Origin: Pseudomonas asturiensis | Lineage (GTDB): Bacteria > Pseudomonadota > Gammaproteobacteria > Pseudomonadales > Pseudomonadaceae | NCBI RefSeq assembly: GCF_900143095.1 | Contig: NZ_FRDA01000010.1 | Coordinates: 149,202-213,201 of the forward strand | Reading direction: 5' to 3' | DNA: 64,000 nt | Shown here: one piece after another, positions 17,088-24,968 of the stretch | How the letters are laid out: each line of letters opens with the position of its first letter | How positions within the stretch are numbered: the stretch's first letter is position 1 | Notes under the pieces: generated by a model | What the model was told of the DNA's origin: nothing | What the model saw: the letters and a program-made list of their open reading frames with translations, nothing else | Databases searched by the model: none | Position numbers and translations under genes: made by a program

Positions 17088-17426
17088 ATGAGCCCGTTTC
17101 GCATTCTTGCTGCCACGTTGGCGCTGCTCTTCGGCCTGCAGGCCGTGCCCGCCATTGCAGCGGATATTCCCGCAGGCAGCGGTAATCCCGTTTACACCAT
17201 CCAGAATCCACCTGTGTTCGCCATGGTCGGTGATCTGCTGATCGCGCGCCCCTTGTTGATTGCTGCCACTGTGATCGGCACCGGGCTGTTCGTCATCGCA
17301 GCACCGTTTGCGGCGGCGGGCGGCAATTTCAAGGCGACCGCCAAGGCGCTGGTGGTCGACCCTGGCAAGTCGGCCTTCGTGCGTTGTCTGGGGTGTACGG
17401 GCGACGGTTACGGTAAACAGGAATAA
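17088..17426 (+). CDS. Small exported or membrane protein of unknown function
   Basis: 112 aa with a clear signal peptide (MSPFRILAATLALLFGLQAV, cleavage near AIAA), then ADIPAGSGNPVYTIQ, a hydrophobic segment LLIAATVIGTGLFVIAAPFA and a C-terminal CLGCTGDGYGKQE. The start has GAAGGA upstream. Similar small proteins sit between mutM and the ferredoxin gene in other pseudomonads, from memory. The CxxC pair near the end could bind metal or form a disulfide. No function can be assigned. Confidence 0.75.
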   Translation: MSPFRILAATLALLFGLQAVPAIAADIPAGSGNPVYTIQNPPVFAMVGDLLIARPLLIAATVIGTGLFVIAAPFAAAGGNFKATAKALVVDPGKSAFVRCLGCTGDGYGKQE

Positions 17427-17434
17427 CGACGGAA

Positions 17435-17689
17435 CTAGACCACCCTGCTGGTGATGATCCGGTACTTGTCCATCAACTGTTCCTTGCTCTCCACGTGATT
17501 TTCATCCAGCGGGATGCAATCCACAGGGCAGACCTGCTGGCATTGTGGTTCGTCGTAGTGGCCCACGCATTCGGTGCACAGGTTCGGATTGATCACGTAG
17601 ATCTCCTCGCCTTGTGAAATCGCTTCGTTCGGGCACTCGGGTTCGCAGACGTCGCAGTTGATGCAATCGTCGGTGATGATAAGGGACAT
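17435..17689 (-). CDS. fdxA: 2[4Fe-4S] ferredoxin (YfhL/FdxA type)
   Basis: 84 aa. Two cluster motifs are seen: CINCDVCEPECP and CTECVGHYDEPQCQQVCP; the longer spacing in the second is typical of the Alvin-type (YfhL) ferredoxins with very low redox potential. The C-terminal extension ENHVESKEQLMDKYRIIT is also typical. It transfers single electrons in the cytoplasm, partner unknown. It lies convergent with the small exported protein gene and downstream of coaD, separated by a hairpin. Confidence 0.93.
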   Translation of the reverse strand: MSLIITDDCINCDVCEPECPNEAISQGEEIYVINPNLCTECVGHYDEPQCQQVCPVDCIPLDENHVESKEQLMDKYRIITSRVV

Positions 17690-17731
17690 GAAATGCTCCT
17701 GCCGCGGCCGACGCCGGGGCATATGAAAACC

Positions 17732-17754
17732 AATGCGGCGAATTGTGCCGCATT
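17732..17754 (-). terminator. Hairpin after coaD
   Basis: aatgcggc (17732-17739) pairs with gccgcatt (17747-17754), followed on the minus strand by GGTTTTC. It lies 37 bp after the coaD stop. Weak U-tract. Confidence 0.5.
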
Positions 17755-17790
17755 AGGCCTCGGGTTGCACCTGCACGTTCCAGCGTTGTG

Positions 17791-18270
17791 CTATCGCTTG
17801 AAACGCTCTGTCAGCGCCTGCGCGACTGCAGGATGCACGAACTTGGTGATATCACCGCCCAACGCCGCGATTTCACGCACCAACGTCGAGGAAATGAACG
17901 AGTAGCGCTCGGACGGGGTGAGGAACAGGCTTTCGACGTCCGGGGCCAGCTGGCGATTCATGTTGGCCAGTTGAAACTCGTACTCGAAGTCCGACACGGC
18001 GCGAAGACCGCGCAGAAACACATTGGCACCCTGTTCCTTGGCGAAATGCGCCAGCAGCGTGGAGAAACCCACGACTTCAACGTTGGGCAAGTGTTTGGTG
18101 ACCTCGCGTGCCAGCTCGACGCGCTGTTCCAGGGGAAACAGCGGGTTTTTCTTGGGGCTGGCGGCAACGGCAATGACCACTTGGTCGAACAGGCGCGAGG
18201 CGCGCTCGACCAGATCTCCATGGCCCTTGGTAATAGGGTCGAAGGTGCCTGGGTACAACACTCGGTTCAT
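17791..18270 (-). CDS. coaD: Phosphopantetheine adenylyltransferase
   Basis: 159 aa, standard size. It adenylates 4'-phosphopantetheine to dephospho-CoA, the penultimate step of CoA synthesis. Nucleotidyltransferase signatures are LYPGTFDPITKGHGDLVERA (T/HxGH motif) and RYSFISSTLVREIA (ISSTxVR). The start at 18270 gives the canonical MNRVLYPGTF; the longer frame has no family support. Confidence 0.97.
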   Translation of the reverse strand: MNRVLYPGTFDPITKGHGDLVERASRLFDQVVIAVAASPKKNPLFPLEQRVELAREVTKHLPNVEVVGFSTLLAHFAKEQGANVFLRGLRAVSDFEYEFQLANMNRQLAPDVESLFLTPSERYSFISSTLVREIAALGGDITKFVHPAVAQALTERFKR

Positions 18271-18428
18271 CGCGTCGTCCTGGTCGGAGTCCGTTGTGGG
18301 ACTCGGATGGTATCGCAGCCTACCCGATGGGCCAAGCCACGCAGCGGGCTTCAAAAGTCGTATTACGCCGATAATCGGCCATCTTCGGCTCAAAAAGCCC
18401 TGTTTACAGGCGTGCAGTACTTTTTTGA

Positions 18429-19856
18429 TCAGCGCAAAAAGAGTTTATAAACCCAACGTTGAATCGCACGGCCGTAAGGCGGATAAATCAGCCGTGCGGC
18501 GTTGAAGCGCTGCTTGATGAACACTGCCTTGGCCTGGCTGAACGTCAGGAAGCCCTCACGCCCATGGTAGTTGCCCATTCCCGACGGGCCGACGCCGCCA
18601 AAGGGCAAGTCGTCCTGAGCCGCGTGCATCAAGGTGTCGTTGAGCGACACGCCCCCTGAGTGAGTGCGTTCCAGCACCTGTTGCTGTTCGGCCTTGTTGT
18701 AGCCGAAGTAGTACAGCGCCAGCGGGCGAGGACGTTGATTGATGTAGGCATAGGCATCTTCGATTCGTTTATAAGGCACAACGGGCAACAGCGGACCGAA
18801 AATCTCGTCCTGCATGACCAGCATGTCATCGCGCACGTCAAGCAGGACACTGAACGGCATTCGCCTGTCCTGGCCTTGTTCGTATAGCGAGACAATGGTC
18901 GCGCCTTTACGGGCAGCATCTTCCTGATAGCGCATCAGGCGGTCGAACTGGCGCTGATTGATGATCGCGGTGTAGTCAGGGTTGTCGGCCAGCGTGGGAT
19001 AGAAGCGTTTGACGGCCTGCCGATAGGCCTCGACGAACCCGGCCAGGCGATCCTCTGGCACCAACACGTAGTCGGGCGCGATGCAGGTCTGGCCGGCGTT
19101 CAGCGTCTTGCCGAAGGCGATACGCTCGGCCGCGTGCTTAAGGGGCACGTCATGGGACACGATAGCAGGCGACTTGCCACCCAGCTCCAGTGTCACCGGG
19201 GTCAGGTTTTCGGCAGCAGCACGCATCACATGCCTGCCGATGCTCGTGGCACCCGTGAACAGCAGATGATCGAACGGCAGGCGCGAGAACGCCATGCCAA
19301 CGTCCGATTCGCCCAGCACGACAGCGACCAAATCTTCCGGGAAGGCCTCGGCGAACAGCCGCTTGAGCAGCGCCCCCGTGGCGGGCGTCGACTCGCTGAG
19401 CTTGAGCATGACCCGATTGCCCGCCGCCATGGCCCCGATCAGCGGCCCGATTGCCAGGAACAGCGGGTAATTCCACGGCACGATCACGCCGATCACGCCC
19501 AGCGGTTGATAGACGACCTTGGCCGAGGCGGGCTGGAAGGCCAGGCCGACGCGTCGAGGGGAAGATTTCATCCAGCGTTTGAGGTGTTTGCGTGCATCGC
19601 GAATGCCCAGCAGGCTGGGCAGCAGCTCTGCCAGCAGCGTCTCATCGGCGCTGCGATGGCCGAAATCCTGACGGATGGCGTCGATCAGTGCCTGCCTGTG
19701 CTCACTCAGCAATTTGCCCAACTGCTTGAGCCACTGCAGGCGTTGCTCCGCAGGCGGCATGGGGTTGGCTGAAAAGGCCGCTCGCTGGGTAGTAAAGGCT
19801 GATGCCATTGCCTGAAGTGTCTGGTCGGCGGGATGGGCATCGTGTTCGGCAAGCAT
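18429..19856 (-). CDS. calB: Aldehyde dehydrogenase, coniferyl aldehyde dehydrogenase type
   Basis: 475 aa, class-3-like aldehyde dehydrogenase. It oxidises an aldehyde to the acid with NAD(P)+. Motifs: VIVPWNYPLFLAIGPLIGAM, LPFDHLLFTGATSIGRHVM (cofactor GATxIG), VTLELGGKSPAIV (general base Glu) and KTLNAGQTCIAPDYVLVP (catalytic Cys). The C-terminus has DDLPFGGVGPSGMGNYHGRE. Family members act on coniferyl aldehyde from lignin breakdown or on long-chain aldehydes; the real substrate here is unknown. It is divergent from a TetR regulator with a dyad in the gap, so control by that repressor is likely. Confidence 0.85.
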   Translation of the reverse strand: MLAEHDAHPADQTLQAMASAFTTQRAAFSANPMPPAEQRLQWLKQLGKLLSEHRQALIDAIRQDFGHRSADETLLAELLPSLLGIRDARKHLKRWMKSSPRRVGLAFQPASAKVVYQPLGVIGVIVPWNYPLFLAIGPLIGAMAAGNRVMLKLSESTPATGALLKRLFAEAFPEDLVAVVLGESDVGMAFSRLPFDHLLFTGATSIGRHVMRAAAENLTPVTLELGGKSPAIVSHDVPLKHAAERIAFGKTLNAGQTCIAPDYVLVPEDRLAGFVEAYRQAVKRFYPTLADNPDYTAIINQRQFDRLMRYQEDAARKGATIVSLYEQGQDRRMPFSVLLDVRDDMLVMQDEIFGPLLPVVPYKRIEDAYAYINQRPRPLALYYFGYNKAEQQQVLERTHSGGVSLNDTLMHAAQDDLPFGGVGPSGMGNYHGREGFLTFSQAKAVFIKQRFNAARLIYPPYGRAIQRWVYKLFLR

Positions 19857-19891
19857 GGCGCTGTCTCGGGGCAATGGGCGTGCATTGTGTG

Positions 19892-19907
19892 TAGAGCTAT
19901 TGCTCTA
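19892..19907. promoter_or_regulatory. Putative TetR-family operator
   Basis: Inverted repeat TAGAGC-TATT-GCTCTA (19892-19897 with 19902-19907) sits in the 168-bp gap between the divergent aldehyde dehydrogenase and TetR genes. Perfect 6-bp half-sites with short spacing suit a TetR-type dimer. Confidence 0.45.
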
Positions 19908-20024
19908 AAAAGTCAATTTCCGGGCAGGTCAGTCGCGTCTATCAGACCGCCTGAGGGTTCGCAATTGATGCCCATGCGCTACTATCGCCATCATCTCATC
20001 AGTATTCGAGCGGTTCACGCAAGC

Positions 20025-20687
20025 ATGGCACCACGCACCAAAACCCGTGAACGCATCGTGCAAGTCAGCCTGGAGTTGTTCAACCAGCAAGGCGAGCGCA
20101 GCGTCACGACCAATCATATTGCCGCGCACATGGAAATCTCGCCCGGCAACCTCTACTACCACTTTCCCAACAAGCAAGCGATCATCGCCGAGTTGTTCAG
20201 TGAGTACGACGCCCTGGTGAAAAGCTTTCTGGTCCCGACTGCGGACCGTTTGCCGACCATCGATGACAAGCGCGACTTCTTCATGGCCATCCTCGATGGC
20301 ATGTGGCGCTACCGCTTCCTGCATCGCGACCTTGAGCATTTGCTGAGCAGCGACCCGGAACTGGCCGCGCGCTATCGGGTGTTCTCCCAGCGCTGTCTGG
20401 CTCAGGCGATGGCGATCTACCGGAAATTCATTGAAGCGGGCATTCTGCAAATGGATGAGTCGCAGATCGAGTGGATGAGTATCAATACCTGGATCGTTCT
20501 GACGTCGTGGGTGCGTTTTCTGTGCACCGCGCGTGAAAATACCGGGCAATTGAGCGAAGTTGCTATTCGACGCGGTGTCTATCAAGTGTTGATGCTTGAA
20601 TCAGGCTTTATTACTCCCAAGGCCCGGGAAGCGTTCGACGCCTTGTGTGAAGCGTTTCATGCACCGCTGCACGAGGTGCTGACGTAA
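20025..20687 (+). CDS. TetR family transcriptional regulator
   Basis: 220 aa from the ATG at 20025 (MAPRTKTRERIVQVSLELFN). The N-terminal helix-turn-helix is clear: SLELFNQQGERSVTTNHIAA, then HMEISPGNLYYHFPNKQAII. The rest is a helical ligand-binding and dimer domain of unknown specificity (FFMAILDGMWRYRFLHRDLE region). It is divergent from the aldehyde dehydrogenase gene and probably controls it and itself. A weak hairpin (20689-20709) follows, then the sulfurtransferase gene 49 bp away. Confidence 0.9.
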   Translation: MAPRTKTRERIVQVSLELFNQQGERSVTTNHIAAHMEISPGNLYYHFPNKQAIIAELFSEYDALVKSFLVPTADRLPTIDDKRDFFMAILDGMWRYRFLHRDLEHLLSSDPELAARYRVFSQRCLAQAMAIYRKFIEAGILQMDESQIEWMSINTWIVLTSWVRFLCTARENTGQLSEVAIRRGVYQVLMLESGFITPKAREAFDALCEAFHAPLHEVLT

Positions 20688-20688
20688 C

Positions 20689-20709
20689 GGCTCAACCTAC
20701 CGCTGAGCC
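20689..20709 (+). terminator. Weak hairpin after the TetR gene
   Basis: ggctca (20689-20694) pairs with tgagcc (20704-20709), then atttggttt. It is a short stem and only a possible terminator. Confidence 0.3.
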
Positions 20710-20736
20710 ATTTGGTTTCTGTCACAGGAGTGTGTC

Positions 20737-21594
20737 ATGTCCATCGCGCAACTGATTGGTCCTGAACAGCTGGCTTTACGTCAGCAAGCGCCGGGGCTGG
20801 TGATTCTCGATTGCAGGTTTGCTCTGGAAGATCCTGATTACGGGCAGCGCAGTTATGCGCAGGGCCACATTGAAGGTGCCCGCTATGCCGACTTGAATCG
20901 AGACCTCAGTGGGGCCGTCATCAAAGGCAAGACCGGCCGTCATCCACTGCCGGACCCGGAAGCGCTGTTGCAGCGTTTTCAGGCGTGGGGCATTTGCGAT
21001 GACAGTGACATCGTGCTGTATGACGACGGTCCAGGCATGTTTGCCGCTCGCGCCTGGTGGCTACTGGTCTGGCTGGGCAAGCGCGAGGGCGTTTATATGC
21101 TCGACGGTGGTCTCAAGGCCTGGCATGCGGCGGGTCTGCCGCTGAGCCTGGATGCGCCGCGCGGCGAAGCGGGAGATTTCACGGGTGAGCCGGACATGTC
21201 GCTAGTGCTCAGTGCCAGCCGCTTGCAAGGTCGTCTGGGGCGCCCGGAAATGACCCTGATCGATGCTCGCGCTGAAGCCCGTTTTCGGGGAGACGTCGAG
21301 CCCATCGACCCGATTGCCGGGCATATTCCCGGTGCGCAGTGCGCAGCGTTCAATGAGAACCTGGGTGCAGACGGACGTTTTCTTGCGCCCGAGCAGCTCA
21401 AGCAGCACTTTGCCGAGAAGCTTCAGGGGCGGCCTGCGCAGAGCCTGGTTTCATACTGTGGTTCGGGCGTGACAGCCTGCCACAATCTGTTTGCTATGTG
21501 CCTGGCCGGCTATCCACTGGGGACGCTGTATGCCGGTTCGTGGAGCGAGTGGATCACCGATCCGACGCGTGAAGTCGCAACAGGCGCAGGTTGA
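20737..21594 (+). CDS. sseA: 3-mercaptopyruvate sulfurtransferase (two-domain rhodanese)
   Basis: 285 aa with two rhodanese domains. The N-terminal inactive domain contains LVILDCRFALEDPDYGQRSY, and the C-terminal catalytic domain ends with VSYCGSGVTACHNLFAM. The CGSGVTA active-site loop is that of 3-mercaptopyruvate sulfurtransferases rather than thiosulfate rhodaneses. It transfers sulfur from mercaptopyruvate to thiols or cyanide. CACAGGAG precedes the ATG. The stop is 7 bp from the end of the convergent hydrolase gene. Confidence 0.9.
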   Translation: MSIAQLIGPEQLALRQQAPGLVILDCRFALEDPDYGQRSYAQGHIEGARYADLNRDLSGAVIKGKTGRHPLPDPEALLQRFQAWGICDDSDIVLYDDGPGMFAARAWWLLVWLGKREGVYMLDGGLKAWHAAGLPLSLDAPRGEAGDFTGEPDMSLVLSASRLQGRLGRPEMTLIDARAEARFRGDVEPIDPIAGHIPGAQCAAFNENLGADGRFLAPEQLKQHFAEKLQGRPAQSLVSYCGSGVTACHNLFAMCLAGYPLGTLYAGSWSEWITDPTREVATGAG

Positions 21595-21601
21595 TTCTGC
21601 G

Positions 21602-22660
21602 TCAGTTCAGGTAAGGGTTATCCCGTTCGTGGGCGATGCTCAGCCACAGCGGAATGCGTCGCTCAAGGTAATAGCCCGGATTGCGCAGCGAGCCTTCGAC
21701 GAACCCGACGTGCCCTCCCTTGGCCTGCAGCTCGAACTCCGTGCAGGGGGACAGCTCCTCAGGCTCGGGCAGGCTGTGGGGGAAGACGAACGGGTCGTCC
21801 GCTGACTGGATGATCAAGGTTGGCGTCTGAATCTGGCCCAGGTAATAGCGGCTTGAGGCTTTGCGGTAATAATCCTGGGCGTCGGTAAAGCCGTGCAGTG
21901 GTGCCGTCACCCGGCCATCGAAGTCCCAGAAGGTGCGCATGTTTTCCAGAGATCCCAACGCCGCCAGTTCCGCCAGGCCTTCGCTTAGACCTTCGTTCTG
22001 GAAGCGGTTCTGCTTGTCGCGGATGTACGCCAGCATCTCGCGCATGAAGTGCCGCTGATAGACCTTGGAGAATCCTTGTCCGATCCGGTTGGCGCATTCA
22101 TCCAGCCGAAACGGCACCGAGACCGCCACTGCACCGAGCAACTCACTGCTCATGCCGGATTCACCCAGGTACTTGAGCAGCACATTGCCGCCCAGCGAGT
22201 AGCCCACGGCATAGAGCGGCGCCAGAGGGCGCAGTGATCTGAGGTGCGCGATGACTTCGGCCAGGTCTTCGCTTGCGCCGGAATGGTAACTGCGCGACAG
22301 CAGGTTCGGCTCGCCGGAGCAGCCGCGCCAGTTCAACGCCACACTTGCCCAGCCCTGCGTTGCGAGCGCTTTTTGCAGGCCAGCCACATAAGGCGAGTTC
22401 GAAGAGCCCGTCAGGCCATGCAGCACCAGCACGAGCGGCGCGTCGACCTGATGTGGCCCGTGCCAGTCCATGTCGAGAAAATCCCCGTCCTGCAGCCACA
22501 TCCTCTCACGCGTGCGTGCCAGCAACGTCCGCTTGCGCCACAGCGGCCCCCACAGTGTTTGCAGATGCGGATTGCCCAGGCCGGAGGCTGGTACGAACGG
22601 ATTGACGTGGAACAGAGAAGTGGGGCTGGTAGGCACGGCCTTGCTCGTCGATGAATTCAA
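21602..22660 (-). CDS. YheT family alpha/beta hydrolase
   Basis: 352 aa as drawn from a TTG at 22660; a GTG at 22636 (MPTSPTSLFHV) is an alternative. Family markers are GLGNPHLQTLWGPLWRK near the N-terminus, LVLHGLTGSSNSPYVAGLQ (oxyanion-hole region) and the nucleophile elbow YAVGYSLGGNVLLKYLGE (GYSLG, Ser). The likely Asp and His are in TLIIQSADDPFVFP and KGGHVGFVEGS. YheT-like enzymes are poorly characterised esterases or lipases. No signal peptide, so cytoplasmic. An REP doublet separates it from rsmD. Confidence 0.87.
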   Translation of the reverse strand: MNSSTSKAVPTSPTSLFHVNPFVPASGLGNPHLQTLWGPLWRKRTLLARTRERMWLQDGDFLDMDWHGPHQVDAPLVLVLHGLTGSSNSPYVAGLQKALATQGWASVALNWRGCSGEPNLLSRSYHSGASEDLAEVIAHLRSLRPLAPLYAVGYSLGGNVLLKYLGESGMSSELLGAVAVSVPFRLDECANRIGQGFSKVYQRHFMREMLAYIRDKQNRFQNEGLSEGLAELAALGSLENMRTFWDFDGRVTAPLHGFTDAQDYYRKASSRYYLGQIQTPTLIIQSADDPFVFPHSLPEPEELSPCTEFELQAKGGHVGFVEGSLRNPGYYLERRIPLWLSIAHERDNPYLN

Positions 22661-22795
22661 TGGCTGACAGGTCGTACGTTGCCACTAAGTGGAGCCGGAT
22701 GTAAGAGGGGTTTGGTCGAGTGGCGGTTCATGCTGACGGTTCGCTTGGCCGCACGACCATCGTCATTGGCAATGTCTCGCAGCAAACATCGGACT

Positions 22796-22880
22796 GTGGG
22801 AGGCGGCTTGCCGGCGATGGCGTCAGTCCAGCGATGAGGTGTCGCATCAAAAATCGCATCGCCGGCAAGCCGCCTCCCAC
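22796..22880. repeat. REP doublet, perfect inverted pair
   Basis: The 24-bp unit gtgggaggcggcttgccggc+gatg at 22796-22819 recurs as its exact reverse complement at 22857-22880, with a 37-bp spacer. It is in the 242-bp gap between the YheT hydrolase and rsmD. Confidence 0.9.
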
Positions 22881-22902
22881 GCCTTGATAGCCTATAGCTG
22901 TT

Positions 22903-23505
22903 CTAACGGTTGCCTAAATCCTGTCCCCGCTGCCAAAGCGCGTAATACACCTGACCGGCTTTTTTCTCACGATGCAGGCGCCAGGCGCCTGGCAGACCGG
23001 TCGTCGAGGGCGGCGTTTCGCTTTCGGTGTAGATCCACGCCTGGTCGGCGAGCCAGCCACGGGTTTCCAGCAGGTTGCAGGCCGAGGCCAGCAGGCCCTG
23101 ATGGAAGGGCGGGTCCAGGAAAATCACGTCGAACGGCGAGGCCACGGCGGTTTCCAGGTGGCGCAATGCGTCGGTGTGGGAAACCTGGCCGGTGGTGCAG
23201 TTCAGCGCGGTCAGGTTCTGGCGCAGGCTGGCAATGGCCGTAGCGTTGCTGTCCAGCGCCAGGCCCATGCTGGCACCGCGTGACAGCGCTTCGAAATACA
23301 GCGCGCCACTGCCGGTGAACACGTCCAGTACCCTGGCGCCCGCGATATGGGGCGCCAGCCAGTTGAACAGGGTTTCGCGCACGCGATCAGGCGTCGGGCG
23401 CAGGCCGGGGGCGTCGGGGAAGGTCAGTTTGCGACTGCCCCATTCGCCACCAATGATACGAAGCTGACCCAGGCCGTTATGGCCCTTCGGACGTGGATTG
23501 GCCAT
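22903..23505 (-). CDS. rsmD: 16S rRNA m2G966 methyltransferase
   Basis: 200 aa. It methylates G966 of 16S rRNA using SAM during 30S assembly. Motifs: LRIIGGEWGSRKLTFPDAPG, RPTPDRVRETLFNWLAP, SAM motif VLDVFTGSGALYFEALSRGA and the catalytic FDVIFLDPPFHQGL. The start codon overlaps the stop of the upstream M16 peptidase gene in an ATGA, so the three genes form one operon. Confidence 0.95.
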   Translation of the reverse strand: MANPRPKGHNGLGQLRIIGGEWGSRKLTFPDAPGLRPTPDRVRETLFNWLAPHIAGARVLDVFTGSGALYFEALSRGASMGLALDSNATAIASLRQNLTALNCTTGQVSHTDALRHLETAVASPFDVIFLDPPFHQGLLASACNLLETRGWLADQAWIYTESETPPSTTGLPGAWRLHREKKAGQVYYALWQRGQDLGNR

Positions 23506-24968
23506 CAGTGTTCCGGGACCCCTGCAGGTTGGCGAGTGGGTTTATCGGTCGGTGCAGGCAGCGCCTTTTGCGGCACGGTCGGGCCGACGGTCACGATGAC
23601 CATCTTGTCAGCGCTCAAGTGCTTGCTCATCGCGGCCTTGACCTGCTCGACCGTCACGCTCTGGGCGGCGGTCATATAGTCTTCGAGGTAAGTCAGCGGC
23701 AGGTCGTAGAAACCAATGGCACCCAATTGGGCCACGATGGCGGAGTTGCTGGCAGCGGTCAGCGGGAAGCTGCCGGTCAGTTCGCGCTTCACGTCGTCGA
23801 GTTCCTTCTGGGTCGGTCCGTTGGCGAGGAAGTCCTGCACGATGCCCTGTACCAGCTTCAAGGTGTTTTCATTCATCTCGGCGCGGGTCTGCAGGTTGAT
23901 CATGAAAGGCCCGGCTGCCTGCATGGCGGTGAAACCGGACGACACGCCGTAGGTCAGGCCGCGCTTTTCGCGTACTTCAGTCATCAGGCGACTGCCGAAA
24001 CCGCCGCCACCCAGTACCGAGTTGCCAACGGTCAACGCCGCGTAGTCCGGGTCGTCACGCGTGATGCCCAGTTGTGCCAGCATCAGGAGTGTCTGATTGG
24101 ACGCGAACTCGATGTGTGTAGTGCCCGCCTTGGGCTCTACGGGATCGGCCACTTTTGCCAGCGCCGGACCTTTTGGCAGCGAGGCCGAAACCTGCGCTGC
24201 GACGGCCTGGGCCTCATCCTTCGACAGATCGCCCACCAGTGCGATCACCGCATTGCCCGCAGCATAGCCTTTGGCGTGAAATGCCTTGAGCTGAGCCAGG
24301 GTGATGGCGTTGATGCTTTTGGCATCGCCGTCACTTGGGTGCGCGTAGGGGTGATTGCCGTACAGCTTCTTGAACAGCTCTTTGCTACCGATAGCACCTG
24401 GGTTCTGCTTCTGGTACTCGAAGCTGGCGATCAACTGGTTCTTGATGCGTGTCAGCGAATCGGTCGGGAACGTCGGCTTGCCGACCACTTCACTGAACAG
24501 CTTCAACGCCGGCTCACGCTTGTCCGCTGCGCTCAGGCTGCGCAACGAGGCCACTGCCATGTCGCGATAGGAGCCGTTTTCAAACTCTGCACCCAGACCC
24601 TCGAAGCCCTGGGCGATGGCGCTTACGTCCTTGCCCTTGACGCCTTCGTTGAGCATCGCATTGGTCAGCAGGGCAATGCCGGGGCTGTTCCCGTCCTGGC
24701 TGCTGCCCGCGGCGAAGATCAGGCGCATGTCGATCATGGGCAGTTCGCGAGACTCGACGAACAGCACTTTGGCGCCTTCGGCGGTGTTCCAGGTCTGAAT
24801 GTTCAGCGCGCGGCGAGCCGGAGCCTTGCCATCCAGCTCCTTGAGCGTTTGCAGGTTGCTGCCCAGCGGCTGCGCGGCAGGCTCATCCGCAAAAACCGGC
24901 TGGGTGATGAACGTACCGGCCAGGATCAGGCCAAGCAGCGCATGACGTGGAGCGTTGCGCTTGATCAT
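23505..24968 (-). CDS. M16 family peptidase-like subunit, exported (non-catalytic partner)
   Basis: 487 aa with a signal peptide (MIKRNAPRHALLGLILAGTF, cleavage near VFA). It lacks the HxxEH zinc motif and has the partner signature SRLMTEVREKRGLTYGVSSG with the conserved Arg/Tyr pair, as in M16B heterodimers where one chain carries zinc and the other closes the chamber. It probably degrades peptides in the periplasm with the product of the gene just upstream, whose stop it overlaps by 4 bp (ATGA). rsmD follows with a similar overlap. The substrate is unknown. A diverged copy lies at 26690-28153. Confidence 0.9.
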   Translation of the reverse strand: MIKRNAPRHALLGLILAGTFITQPVFADEPAAQPLGSNLQTLKELDGKAPARRALNIQTWNTAEGAKVLFVESRELPMIDMRLIFAAGSSQDGNSPGIALLTNAMLNEGVKGKDVSAIAQGFEGLGAEFENGSYRDMAVASLRSLSAADKREPALKLFSEVVGKPTFPTDSLTRIKNQLIASFEYQKQNPGAIGSKELFKKLYGNHPYAHPSDGDAKSINAITLAQLKAFHAKGYAAGNAVIALVGDLSKDEAQAVAAQVSASLPKGPALAKVADPVEPKAGTTHIEFASNQTLLMLAQLGITRDDPDYAALTVGNSVLGGGGFGSRLMTEVREKRGLTYGVSSGFTAMQAAGPFMINLQTRAEMNENTLKLVQGIVQDFLANGPTQKELDDVKRELTGSFPLTAASNSAIVAQLGAIGFYDLPLTYLEDYMTAAQSVTVEQVKAAMSKHLSADKMVIVTVGPTVPQKALPAPTDKPTRQPAGVPEH

